NCBI GenBank assembly: GCA_934513205.1 | Contig: CAKSWU010000003.1 | Location: 1-64,000, forward strand | DNA length: 64,000 nucleotides | Source of the DNA: an uncultured Faecalibacterium sp. | Lineage (GTDB): Bacteria; Bacillota; Clostridia; Oscillospirales; Ruminococcaceae | Reading direction: 5' to 3' | Shown here: one piece after another, positions 15,031 through 23,043 of the stretch | Position numbering within the stretch: position 1 is the first letter of the stretch | How the letters are laid out: each line of letters starts with the position of its first letter | Program-made: the position numbers and the translations under genes | The notes under the pieces: model-generated | Databases searched by the model: none | What the model was told of the DNA's origin: nothing | What the model saw: only the letters and a program-made list of their open reading frames with translations

Positions 15031-15903
15031 ATGCGGGAACAGAAAGACCGATACGAGATATTCTTGAAAGTATGCGAAACGGGCAGTTTTTCCAAAGCAG
15101 CGGAGGCACTGAACTATACCCAATCCGGCATCAGCCAGATGATGGCGGGTCTGGAAGAAGAGCTTGGCGTGCAGTTGTTTGCCCGCATCAACCGGGGCGT
15201 GACCCTGACCGATAACGGCATCCGTCTGCTGCCCTATATCCGGGAGCTGGCAAACCAGAAAGCCCGCCTGCGGCAGGCAGCCTTCAACATCAACCACAAG
15301 GTGGAAGGCAAACTGCGGGTGGGCAGCATCTCCAGCATCACCACCCTGCGGATGCCGCAGGTGGTGCGCTATTTCCGGCAGAATTACCCCAAGGTGGAGG
15401 TGGAGATCCTGGACGGCAACTACGACGAGATCCGGGACTGGATCATCCATGGTCAGGTGGACTGCGGCTTTTTGTCCTCCATCGAGGCCGATGAGCTCAA
15501 GTTTTACCCGCTCTGGGACGACCCGCTGTGCGCCGTGTTCCCGGCGGGACATCCGCTGGAACAGCAGCAGAGCGTAAGCCTGCCGGAGCTGTTCCGCTAC
15601 CCCCTCATCATCGAGACTCCCGGCTGCGACAACGACATCCAGCACTTGATGCTCAAGTGTCCGGTAAAGCCGGACATCGCATACAGCTTCCGGGACGACA
15701 CCATCATTATGGCCTTTGTCCGCAGTGGTCTGGGCGTGACCATCTCGCAGGAACTGGTAATGCAGGCGTTCGGCTGTCCCGGCGTGGTGTCCCGTCCGCT
15801 GGAGCCTGCCTGCTGCCGGACGCTGGGGTTGGCGTTCGCCCGCACAGCCAGCTCGGTGCTAAGCCGGACGCTGCTGGACTATTTGCGCACGGACCGCTTC
15901 TGA
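15031..15903 (+). CDS. LysR-family transcriptional regulator
   Basis: A 290-residue protein with an N-terminal winged helix (about 6-65: FLKVCETGSFSKAAEALNYTQSGISQMMAGLEEELGVQLF) and a periplasmic-binding-like effector domain (about 90-288: GKLRVGSISSITTLRMPQVV, SGLGVTISQELV). ATG 15031 with GGAG eight bases upstream is preferred over GTG 15022. It is divergent from the sodium symporter, so control of uptake and its own gene is likely. The effector is unknown. Its 3' end borders the degenerate polyvalent-protein region. Confidence 0.92.
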   Translation: MREQKDRYEIFLKVCETGSFSKAAEALNYTQSGISQMMAGLEEELGVQLFARINRGVTLTDNGIRLLPYIRELANQKARLRQAAFNINHKVEGKLRVGSISSITTLRMPQVVRYFRQNYPKVEVEILDGNYDEIRDWIIHGQVDCGFLSSIEADELKFYPLWDDPLCAVFPAGHPLEQQQSVSLPELFRYPLIIETPGCDNDIQHLMLKCPVKPDIAYSFRDDTIIMAFVRSGLGVTISQELVMQAFGCPGVVSRPLEPACCRTLGLAFARTASSVLSRTLLDYLRTDRF

Positions 15904-15936
15904 CCCCGCGCAGGATGCTCTTGCCCTGCTGCGACA

Positions 15937-16532
15937 ATGAAGAAAAGCGCGGACGTGGCGCGGTCTGGGTATGTGCTGAACAATTTTGACAATGCGTATC
16001 TGGCAACGAGGAAAGCGGAAGGATATTTTACCAGCAATGGCAAGCGGGAATCCATTGTGATCTTTGAGAAAAAATAGACGGCTCCCACATCATCGTGGAA
16101 GCCGTTACAGATACGCAAAAGAGCGGAAATTATATCGTTACCGAGTATCTTGCGAAAAACGGTGTGGATATGACAGAAGTGACGAAGGGCTTACGATCCC
16201 CCATGAGTGCCGCGTCCGACCCCGAGGCTCACGTCCAAAACGTAGTCGCAGACCCCTCCGCCACAGCAGAGGAGTTGCAGTCCCCTATGGATGCCGCGTC
16301 CGACCCCAGAGATACGTCCGAAACGTTAGCTGATCTACCCTCTGCTGATACTACTGTACCACAGCAGGATGGACAAGTCAACGTGAAAAAAGCCGGGGAA
16401 AGTGTGGAAAATGCCGCGCTGCGGGGGACCTACGGGTTGGAAAAGGCCGGACGGACGGCGCAGCAGAGCAAAACAAATCGCCGTTGCAAGCATTCCGGAA
16501 GTGATACAAAAAGGCATCAAAATAGGTTTTGA
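15937..16532 (+). pseudogene. polyvalent-protein nuclease-domain fragment, copy 1 (frameshifted)
   Basis: Starting at ATG 15937 the frame reads YVLNNFDNAYLATRKAEG and SIVIFEKK, then meets TAG at 16075-16077. The matching place in copy 2 (17595-18108) has seven A where this copy has six (16069-16074), so a one-base loss broke it. The other frame continues DGSHIIVEAVTDTQKSGNYI to 16532, with two Pro/Ala-rich linker repeats (SPMSAASDPEAHVQN and SPMDAASDPRDTSET). The domain resembles the Barnase/EndoU/colicin E5-like nuclease modules at the ends of large polyvalent proteins of phages and conjugative elements. Not functional as it stands. Confidence 0.75.
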
Positions 16533-16738
16533 AGAGAATTGGCAGAACCGCGGATATGATACACACGTTTTTGCAGTACCGGTGAAGATCAACGGGGCAA
16601 AACTTTATGAGGGCGTAATCGTAAGAGAGTACATTCGGCAGAACGGAATGAAAAACTTTTATGTCCATGAGGTGTGCTGGACGGACGGAAGCTATGTGAT
16701 GGTTGACAGTAATGGGAATTTTACAAAAAAGAAGATAC
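16465..16738 (+). pseudogene. polyvalent-protein associated domain fragment (LPD3-like)
   Basis: In a third frame a coherent stretch reads ASIPEVIQKGIKIGFEENW, NRGYDTHVFAVPVKINGAKL and MKNFYVHEVCWTDGSYVMV. This is the pattern of a large-polyvalent-protein-associated domain, LPD3-like from memory. It overlaps the frame of copy 1, so at least one frameshift separates them. It is cut on the right by the palindrome at 16730-16799. Confidence 0.6.
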
Positions 16739-16799
16739 TCCCACACTGCTCCCGAAGGCAGTGCGGGGCAACCTTGCGGATGCCCAGGAAGTATCTTCT
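16730..16799. repeat. 70-base palindromic element inside the pseudogene region
   Basis: AGAAGATACT (16730-16739) and AGTATCTTCT (16790-16799) are perfect 10-base terminal inverted repeats. Between them is a CACTGC/GCAGTG hairpin and a GGGGCA...TGCCC stem, so the whole folds into a branched hairpin. It interrupts the LPD3-like fragment and looks like an inserted REP/MITE-type unit. Confidence 0.55.
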
Positions 16800-17594
16800 G
16801 ACACTACTATAACACAAGATGCTGCCGAAAGCAAGGAAAACAATGCAGCTGTGCAGAAAACAGTGCGCTTTGCGCTTGGTGCACCGGTGGAGACGGACGG
16901 CACAGCAGAGGAAAGTGCAGCGGAGTCTGGAGAAGTGGAGAGCGTCGCAGTCTGCGGCGCAGAGCATTGGCAGGAACATGCCGGCAGGTGTGGCGGATGC
17001 GCAGCGGTATGCGGCGGCGAGCAGCCTGTACCGGCTGGGGCAGATGCAGGATGTGGGAAGCTTTGAGAAGGCGATGGAGCTGGCAAGGGGCAGATGCAGT
17101 TACGGCAATCAAGCCGGATGGACGGGAGATCTTCTATGACATTGTAAATATTGAACCCACAAAAATAAAGCCCTCTGGCGATACCCACGTAGAATCCGAA
17201 GATTCAAGGAGTAGACAGCCAGAGAGCTTTATGGAGACTTCCGGTGGAACCGTCACCGGAGCGGAAAGCACCGATGCCAGCAGATTGCCGGAAGTCTCTA
17301 GCCAAAGTATAGCACAGGAAAGCTCTGAAAACAAGGAAAATGACGGGGCATTGAAGAAAAATATCCGCTTCCAGCTGGCAGCGCCGGTGGAAGTGGACAG
17401 CCAGAAAGACCTTGTGGCGGTGCACAACCTGACCGAACAGAATCTGCGCGAGGCGCTGGGGGTGGTGAGCAGCGCGGGCGAGAACCTTGCGGTTGCAAGC
17501 GTCGACCTGCGGATGGTGCTGCCGGTGCTGAGCGCACAGGGCGCGGCGGAGAGCATGGGACAGAGCGTGGAGAAGGGAGACAGCGCGGGCTGGG
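16800..17594 (+). pseudogene. scrambled polyvalent-protein core fragments
   Basis: Recognisable pieces alternate between frames. KENNAAVQKTVRFALGAPVE lies near 16838-16900, NMPAGVADAQRYAAASSLYR near 16976-17035, IKPDGREIFYDIVNIEPTKI near 17108-17170, ENKENDGALKKNIRFQLAAP near 17327-17385, and KDLVAVHNLTEQNLREAL near 17404-17457. The first and fourth are versions of the same sequence, so two related genes or a duplication contributed. The KDLVAVHNLTE start belongs to the core of large polyvalent proteins, but after NLREAL it jumps to unrelated C-terminal sequence, as if a multi-kilobase centre was deleted. Confidence 0.6.
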
Positions 17595-18108
17595 TATGTG
17601 CTTGACAACTTTGACAATGCGTATCTGGCAACGAGGAAAGCGGAAGGATATTTTACCAGCAATGGCAAGCGGGCACCTATTGTTATTTTTGAGAAAAAAA
17701 TAGACGGCTCCCACATCATCGTGGAAGCCGTTACAGATACGAAAAAGAGCAGAAATTATATTGTTTCGGAATATTTGTCCTCCGTGGGAGTGCCGGAAAA
17801 AGAAATAGCGAAAGCTCTGCGCCCCCCTATGGATGCCGCCGAAAGCGACCCCAGACATACGTCCGAAACGTTAAACGCAGTTACTTCCGCTATTCCGATG
17901 GCAGAAGTTGTGCAGTCCCCCGTGAGTGCCGTTGCCGACCCTGAGGCTCACGTCCGAAACGTAGCTGCAGAACCTTCCGCTGCTACCACTGTACCACAGC
18001 GGAATGGACAAGTCAACGTAGAAAAGGCCGGGGGAAAGTGTGGAAAGCCCACAGGATTTTGCGGACGTGGAACTGCACGCAATGCGTGTTAATGTTAAGG
18101 GCTTTTGA
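17595..18108 (+). pseudogene. polyvalent-protein nuclease-domain fragment, copy 2
   Basis: The frame reads YVLDNFDNAYLATRKAEG, then IVIFEKKIDGSHIIVEAVTD and an intact run through two linker repeats (PPMDAAESDPRHTSET, SPVSAVADPEAHVRN). Near 18030 it has five G where copy 1 has four, shifting the frame; the original end would read ESPQDFADVELHAMRVNVKGF and stop at 18106-18108. The upstream frame also does not join. This is the better preserved copy, but still no complete gene. Confidence 0.7.
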
Positions 18109-18270
18109 AAAAATATATACGCGGCGCATGCTGGCGTAAAAAAGAGGGGAAGTGGAAGAACAGAAATGCGCCATCTTGCGCCACTTGTTGCGCCACCGAT
18201 TTAGAACTTTTTAAGGAAAACAAGGGTAATTAAGGCACTTTCGGTGTGAAAAACGGAGGCGAAAGCAAAA

Positions 18271-18316
18271 AGAAAAACCCCCGAAAAGCTAGGCGCGAAG
18301 CCACTTTTCGGGGGTT
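18271..18316 (-). terminator. tRNA-Thr terminator
   Basis: On the minus strand AACCCCCGAAAAG and CTTTTCGGGGGTT are perfect 13-bp arms followed by TTTCTTTTTG. It also faces the end of the pseudogene region. The stretch 18109-18270 holds nothing else recognised. Confidence 0.85.
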
Positions 18317-18322
18317 CTGATC

Positions 18323-18398
18323 TGGAGCTACTGACCTGATTCGAACAGGCGACCTGCTCATTACGAGTGAGCTGCTCTACCAGCTGAGCCACAGTAGC
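18323..18398 (-). tRNA. tRNA-Thr (anticodon CGT), CCA encoded
   Basis: Minus-strand cloverleaf: acceptor GCTACTG/CAGTAGC, D arm GCTC/GAGC, anticodon stem GCTCA/TGAGC with loop CTCGTAA (anticodon CGT, codon ACG), T arm GCCTG TTCGAAT CAGGT, discriminator T and encoded CCA. Its 3' end faces the polyvalent-protein remnants, the side on which elements commonly integrate. Confidence 0.95.
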
Positions 18399-18423
18399 AA
18401 AACCAACATCGGTAACGAACGAT

Positions 18424-18452
18424 AGTTTATCACACTTCCAAGGGGCTGTCAA
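18424..18452 (-). promoter_or_regulatory. tRNA-Thr promoter
   Basis: On the minus strand TTGACA, 17 bases, TAAACT, with the tRNA starting 26 bases below the -10 box. Confidence 0.8.
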
Positions 18453-18499
18453 GACCGGATTTGACCTGCCTGCCCGACAGAAAAGGCCGTGGAGAAAAA

Positions 18500-18537
18500 T
18501 AAAAACCGCCTTTCGAGAAAAATCCCCGAAAGGCGGC
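18500..18537 (-). terminator. terminator after glsB-like gene
   Basis: On the minus strand CCGCCTTTCG and CGAAAGGCGG are perfect 10-bp arms followed by a T run. Confidence 0.85.
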
Positions 18538-18549
18538 GGCAAAAAAGAT

Positions 18550-18876
18550 TCAGTGGAAAATTTTCTGACCGATCCAGATGCAGACGCAGGCACCTGCCAC
18601 CGAGATGGCAAACGAGGTAAAGGTGCCGCTGGCATGGATGCCGACCAGCCCGAAAAGGAACTCGCCCACAAAGCTGCCCAGCACGCCCATGAGGATGTTC
18701 TGTCCCCAGGAGGTGTCGGTGCCCATGAACCGCCCGGCAAGATAGCCTGCCAAAGCGCCCACCAGCACGCCGACCGCCAGCGAGGCAAGAATGCTGACCA
18801 GCGAGAACAGTCCCATCAGCACACCGCCCAGAATGCAGATCAATGCAAGGATCAGTAAAATCGTCAAGGTGATCAT
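18550..18876 (-). CDS. GlsB/YeaQ/YmgE family membrane protein
   Basis: A 108-residue, very hydrophobic protein with three to four transmembrane segments and glycine-rich turns (GVLVGALAGYLAGRFMG, then GQNILMGVLGSFVG). These match the transglycosylase-associated/GlsB family linked to general stress in other bacteria; the molecular role is not established. It is a little longer than typical YeaQ. The start overlaps the nth stop by four bases, with GGAGGGG upstream, so it is translated from the nth mRNA. Confidence 0.8.
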   Translation of the reverse strand: MITLTILLILALICILGGVLMGLFSLVSILASLAVGVLVGALAGYLAGRFMGTDTSWGQNILMGVLGSFVGEFLFGLVGIHASGTFTSFAISVAGACVCIWIGQKIFH

Positions 18877-19577
18877 AAAACCCCTCCTTTATCTGCCGCT
18901 GCGGCACCGGACTGCTCCCGGGCGTAGCGGCACACTTCCTTCAAACAGCAGCTCTCGCAGGCGGGCCTGCGGGCATTGCACACGGCACGCCCATGCATCA
19001 CGAACCGGTGGCAGAGGTCGCTGCCCTCCTCCGGCGGAACGATCTTCCACAGCGCCATCTCCACCTTCTGCGGCTCCTTGATGCCGTCCACAAGACCGAT
19101 CCTGTTGCACAGGCGTATGCAGTGGGTGTCGGTAACGATGGCGGGTTTGCCGAACACATCGCCCATGATGAGGTTTGCGCTCTTGCGCCCCACGCCGGGC
19201 AGAGCAAGCAGCGCGGCAAAGCTGTCGGGCACCTGACCGTGGTATTCGTCCCGCAGCATCCGCATGCAAGCGGAGATATCCCGGGCTTTGGAATGCCCAA
19301 GGCCGCAGGGCTTCACGATGGCTTCAATGTCCTCCGGCTCGGCGGCAGCCAGCGCCGCCACACTGGGGTACTTGGCAAACAGCTCTTCCACCACGACATT
19401 CACCCGCGCATCGGTGCACTGCGCCGCCAGCCGCACGCTGACCAGCAGCTGCCACGCATGGTCGTAGTCCAGCGTGCACCCGGCATCCGGGTATTCCTCT
19501 TTCAGCCGGTCGATGACCGCCAGCGCCAGTTCCTTTTTTGCGGTCAGGTCCTCCGGCGCAGATCTCTTTGCAGGCAT
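18873..19577 (-). CDS. nth: endonuclease III (DNA glycosylase/AP lyase)
   Basis: A 234-residue base-excision repair enzyme that removes oxidised pyrimidines and cuts the abasic site. The helix-hairpin-helix LPGVGRKSANLIMG has the catalytic Lys at about 132, and the catalytic Asp is at 150 in IVTDTHC. A [4Fe-4S] loop at the C-terminus shows the exact C-x6-C-x2-C-x5-C spacing (Cys 200, 207, 210, 216). About twenty extra residues follow. It is divergent from rarA, and a Fur-box-like palindrome lies between the two promoters. Confidence 0.95.
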   Translation of the reverse strand: MPAKRSAPEDLTAKKELALAVIDRLKEEYPDAGCTLDYDHAWQLLVSVRLAAQCTDARVNVVVEELFAKYPSVAALAAAEPEDIEAIVKPCGLGHSKARDISACMRMLRDEYHGQVPDSFAALLALPGVGRKSANLIMGDVFGKPAIVTDTHCIRLCNRIGLVDGIKEPQKVEMALWKIVPPEEGSDLCHRFVMHGRAVCNARRPACESCCLKEVCRYAREQSGAAAADKGGVL

Positions 19578-19608
19578 TCTCTCACTCCCTTTGTTGAAGA
19601 TCCCCCTG

Positions 19609-19637
19609 ATGATACCATGTTTTGCGGGTTTTGTAAA
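19609..19637 (-). promoter_or_regulatory. nth promoter
   Basis: On the minus strand TTTACA (19637-19632), 17 bases, TATCAT (19614-19609). Confidence 0.65.
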
Positions 19638-19650
19638 TGTTTGTCTGAAA

Positions 19651-19675
19651 TTATCTGAGAATGATTTTCAGATAA
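19651..19675. promoter_or_regulatory. Fur-box-like operator between nth and rarA-fur
   Basis: TTATCTGAGAAT and ATTTTCAGATAA form a 12-1-12 palindrome with one mismatch. Its core TGAGAATGATTTTCA matches the 7-1-7 Fur consensus TGATAATnATTATCA at 13 of 15 places. A Fur-family gene lies two genes downstream. Confidence 0.65.
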
Positions 19676-19679
19676 AGCC

Positions 19680-19708
19680 TTGCTCTTGCAGCGGGAATGC
19701 GATATACT
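19680..19708 (+). promoter_or_regulatory. rarA-fur promoter
   Basis: TTGCTC (19680-19685), 17 bases, TATACT (19703-19708). The Fur-box-like palindrome ends five bases before the -35 box. Confidence 0.65.
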
Positions 19709-19756
19709 ATAAAAAAACAAGGGCCTTTTTGGCCCGTCCGGGGGGAGGATGAACCG

Positions 19757-21031
19757 ATGAATGAACCACTGGCGCAGCGTCTGCGCCCCAGAACGCTGGC
19801 GGACGTGTGCGGACAGCAGCATCTGCTGGCACCGGGCAGGGTGTTTCGCCGCACCATCGAGAGCGGGCGCATCCCCAACATGATCTTTTACGGGCCGTCC
19901 GGCACTGGCAAGACCACCGTTGCGCGCATCATTGCCGAGAACAGCGGCATGACCCTGCACAAGCTCAACGGCACCTCCTGCGGCACCGGCGACATCAAAG
20001 CAGTACTGAAGGACATCGGCACGCTGGCGGCGGCGGGGGGCATCCTGCTGTATCTGGACGAGATCCAGTACCTGAACAAAAAGCAGCAGCAGAGCCTGCT
20101 GGAATGCATCGAGGACGGAAGCGTCACCCTCATCGCGTCCACCACCGAGAACCCGTATTTTTACATCTATAATGCGCTGCTGTCCCGCTGTACGGTGTTC
20201 GAGTTCAAGTCTCTGTCCGCGGCAGATGTGGAGCAGGGACTTTGCAACGCGCTGAAAAAGCTGTCGGAAGGCGAGGACACCGAGGTCCGAATGGACGAGG
20301 ACGCCCGGGCCTATCTGGCTGAGCGCGCCGGGGGCGATCTGCGCAAGGCGCTGGGCTGTCTGGACTTTGCGGTCACGGCGGCTCCTGTGGAAGGCGGGCA
20401 AAAGCGCATCACCTTAGATATGATCCGGCAGGTCACCCGCCGCACCGCCATGCGCTATGACCGGGAGGGCGACGACCATTACGACATCGTGTCCGCCTAC
20501 CAGAAGTCCATGCGCGGCTCCGACCCGGACGCGGCGCTGCACTATCTGGCCCGCCTGCTGGAAGCGGGGGACCTGCCCTCGGCCTGCCGCCGCCTGATGG
20601 TGTGCGCCTGCGAGGATGTGGGTCTTGCATACCCGCAGATCATTCCCATCGTCAAGGCGGCGGTGGATGCAGCCAACATGGTGGGTCTGCCGGAGGCGCG
20701 TCTGCCGCTGGCGGATGCAGTCATTCTGGTGGCCACCAGCCCCAAGTCCAACAGCGCCCACGACGCCATCAATGCCGCCATTGCGGATGTGCAGGCCGGG
20801 CGCACCGGGCCCATTCCGCGCCAGCTGCAAAACAAGCACTACGATGGCGAGGACGCACTGGTGAAGGGGCAGAACTACAAATACGCTCACGACTACGAGG
20901 GACACTGGGTGGACCAGCAATATCTGCCGGACGCCATCCGGGACGTAAAGTATTACCACTTTGGGGACAACAAGACCGAGCAGACTGCCCGGGCTTACTG
21001 GGCAAAGATCAAAGGCGAGGATAAGGTGTGA
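19757..21031 (+). CDS. rarA: replication-associated recombination protein A (RarA/MgsA)
   Basis: A 424-residue AAA+ ATPase related to clamp loaders, acting at stalled replication forks. Walker A GPSGTGKTT lies at about 46-54, Walker B ILLYLDEIQYLNKKQQQ follows, then sensor 1 region LIASTTENPYFYIYNALLSRC and the C-terminal tetramerisation half with SPKSNSAHDAINAA and PRQLQNKHYDGE. ATG 19757 follows GGGAGG by eight bases; the frame extends upstream through the promoter, which is not credible. It probably shares its mRNA with the Fur-family gene 31 bases downstream. Confidence 0.95.
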   Translation: MNEPLAQRLRPRTLADVCGQQHLLAPGRVFRRTIESGRIPNMIFYGPSGTGKTTVARIIAENSGMTLHKLNGTSCGTGDIKAVLKDIGTLAAAGGILLYLDEIQYLNKKQQQSLLECIEDGSVTLIASTTENPYFYIYNALLSRCTVFEFKSLSAADVEQGLCNALKKLSEGEDTEVRMDEDARAYLAERAGGDLRKALGCLDFAVTAAPVEGGQKRITLDMIRQVTRRTAMRYDREGDDHYDIVSAYQKSMRGSDPDAALHYLARLLEAGDLPSACRRLMVCACEDVGLAYPQIIPIVKAAVDAANMVGLPEARLPLADAVILVATSPKSNSAHDAINAAIADVQAGRTGPIPRQLQNKHYDGEDALVKGQNYKYAHDYEGHWVDQQYLPDAIRDVKYYHFGDNKTEQTARAYWAKIKGEDKV

Positions 21032-21062
21032 ACCCTCTGAAAACCAGAAAAGGAGAAGGAAG

Positions 21063-21455
21063 ATGCGATATTCCAAACAGCGCGAGCTGGTCATGCAGAC
21101 GGTACAGAATCTGTGTGACCACCCCACCGCCGAGGAGATTTACGATGCAGCTGTCTGCGAGTGCCCGGGCCTGAGTCTTGGTACCGTGTACCGCAACCTG
21201 AACAGTCTTGTGGATGCAGGCCGGGTGCGCCGGGTGTCGATCCCGGGCAAGGCAGACCGGTTCGACCACACTCTGCCGTGGCACAGCCATCTGTACTGCA
21301 CCTGCTGCGGCTGCGTCACCGATGCACAGGTGGACGGAAAACAGGTGATGGAGCTGGTAAAAAACCAGAAAGGCGTGGTGCAGGACTGCGCGGTGGTGCT
21401 CATCGGCGTGTGCGAGGACTGCTGCGAGAAGCAAATGGCAGAAAAAGCCCTGTGA
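21063..21455 (+). CDS. Fur-family metalloregulator (PerR/Fur-like)
   Basis: A 130-residue repressor. The N-terminal winged helix contains HPTAEEIYDAA and LGTVYRNLNSLVDAG (about 18-50). The dimerisation domain has DRFDHTLPWHSHLYC, with metal-site His residues, and two CxxC pairs (CTCCGC and CEDCC) for structural zinc. Sequence alone does not separate PerR, Fur and Zur; the RFDH...H-H spacing resembles PerR-like proteins of clostridia. AAGGAGAAGG precedes the ATG. The palindrome upstream of rarA suggests autoregulation of the rarA-fur unit. Confidence 0.9.
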   Translation: MRYSKQRELVMQTVQNLCDHPTAEEIYDAAVCECPGLSLGTVYRNLNSLVDAGRVRRVSIPGKADRFDHTLPWHSHLYCTCCGCVTDAQVDGKQVMELVKNQKGVVQDCAVVLIGVCEDCCEKQMAEKAL

Positions 21456-21483
21456 GCTGCGGCAAAAAATGCGCCGCACCCCC

Positions 21484-21512
21484 TTGCCCGAAACGCTCAA
21501 AGAGCGTATACT
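21484..21512 (+). promoter_or_regulatory. miaB promoter
   Basis: TTGCCC (21484-21489), 17 bases, TATACT (21507-21512), about 85 bases before the start codon. Confidence 0.65.
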
Positions 21513-21596
21513 AAAAAGTGGTTGTGAAAAAACGCTTCCCGGCAACTGCAAAAAAAGAGTTTTCGCCGCAGGGGAGAAGCGCCCCGGCGGAGAAGG

Positions 21597-22985
21597 ATGG
21601 TTTCATTGGAGTACATTAGTTTTGAACATAACACGGCAGCAGCGGAGCTGGTAAAGCAGGCTTACGATACCCCGCCGCTGGCATTCGTGCACAGCTACGG
21701 CTGCCAGCAGAATGTCAACGACGGCGAGCGCATCAAGGGCGTGCTGTTGGACATCGGCTATGGTCTGTGCGACAAACCTGAGGACGCCGACCTGATTCTG
21801 TTCAATACCTGCGCCGTGCGCGAGCACGCCGAGCAGCGGGTGTTCGGCAATGTGGGCGCGCTGAAGGGCCTGAAGGAGAAAAAGCGCGGCCTCATCATCG
21901 GCCTGTGCGGCTGTATGGCAAACCAGAAGCATGTGGTGGAAAAGCTGCGCAAGAGCTACCCCTATGTGGATCTTGTGTTCGGCGTGGACGGCATCGACAC
22001 CCTGCCGCAGCTCATCGCCCAGAAATTGCAGCAGCACAAGCGGGTTCTGCTGGACCCCGCCCAGCGTCCGGTCATCGTGGAGAACATCCCTATCCGGCGC
22101 GAGAGCGAGTTCCGCGCATGGCTGCCCATCATGTACGGCTGCGATAACTTCTGTACCTACTGCATCGTGCCCTACGTCCGCGGACGGGAAAAAAGCCGCC
22201 GCCCCGGCGACATTCTGGCAGAGTTCCGGGGGCTGGTGGAAGCCGGGTACAAGGAGATCACCCTGCTGGGACAGAACGTCAACAGCTACGGCAAGGGGCT
22301 GGAAGAGCAGATCGACTTTTCCGACCTGCTCAACCTGCTGTGCACCGTGCCGGGAGACTACCACATCCGCTTTATGACCAGCCACCCCAAGGATGCCAGC
22401 CATAAGCTCATCGACACCATTGCCGCGCAGCCCAAGCTGTGCAAGCATCTGCATCTGCCGGTGCAGTGCGGCTCCGACCGGCTGCTGCAGCAGATGAACC
22501 GCCACTATACGGTGGAGCAGTATCTGGAGCTGATCGAGTACGCCCGCAAGACTGTGCCCGGCATCACCTTCTCCAGCGACATCATCGTGGGCTTCCCCGG
22601 TGAGACCGAGGAGGACTTCCGGGGCACGCTGGAGCTGGTGCAAAAGGTGGGCTACATGCAGCTGTTCACCTTTATCTACTCCAAGCGCACCGGTACCAAG
22701 GCTGCCGAAATGCCGGACCCCACCCCCCGCAAGGAAAAGACCGATCGCATGACCCGCCTGCTGGCCACGCAGGACCAGATCGCCATGGCACTGGTCAAGG
22801 CGCAGGTGGGCAAGACGGTGAAGGTGCTGGTGGAAGGCTACGGACGCGCCGAAGGCACTCTGTCCGGGCGGCTGGACAACAACCTGACCGTGGAGTTTGC
22901 CGCAGACTCCGCCCTGCTGGGGCAATACGCCAACGTCCGCCTGACCGATGCCCGTGCAACGGTGCTGCTGGGCGAACTGGACTGA
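21597..22985 (+). CDS. miaB: tRNA-2-methylthio-N6-dimethylallyladenosine synthase
   Basis: A 462-residue radical SAM methylthiotransferase that adds a methylthio group to i6A37 of tRNAs. Domains in order: an N-terminal UPF0004 domain with Cys in SYGCQQNVNDGERI, FNTCAVRE and GLCGCMA (second Fe-S cluster), a radical SAM core with MYGCDNFCTYCIVPYVRGRE (CxxxCxxC near 185), and a C-terminal TRAM domain. QQNVND where many have QMNxxD is a mild variant. Its substrate i6A is made by MiaA, encoded about 5 kb downstream after mutSL. Confidence 0.96.
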   Translation: MVSLEYISFEHNTAAAELVKQAYDTPPLAFVHSYGCQQNVNDGERIKGVLLDIGYGLCDKPEDADLILFNTCAVREHAEQRVFGNVGALKGLKEKKRGLIIGLCGCMANQKHVVEKLRKSYPYVDLVFGVDGIDTLPQLIAQKLQQHKRVLLDPAQRPVIVENIPIRRESEFRAWLPIMYGCDNFCTYCIVPYVRGREKSRRPGDILAEFRGLVEAGYKEITLLGQNVNSYGKGLEEQIDFSDLLNLLCTVPGDYHIRFMTSHPKDASHKLIDTIAAQPKLCKHLHLPVQCGSDRLLQQMNRHYTVEQYLELIEYARKTVPGITFSSDIIVGFPGETEEDFRGTLELVQKVGYMQLFTFIYSKRTGTKAAEMPDPTPRKEKTDRMTRLLATQDQIAMALVKAQVGKTVKVLVEGYGRAEGTLSGRLDNNLTVEFAADSALLGQYANVRLTDARATVLLGELD

Positions 22986-23043
22986 GATGTTCCGGGGCAG
23001 CGGCCCCTGAATGGATAGATGATAAAAAAGGAGAACCTTTCAA

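Noticed and set aside
16095..16532. A stand-alone gene in the open frame here
   Set aside because: It is the shifted half of copy 1, in frame with the intact copy 2 only after restoring one A; the start codon has no ribosome binding site.
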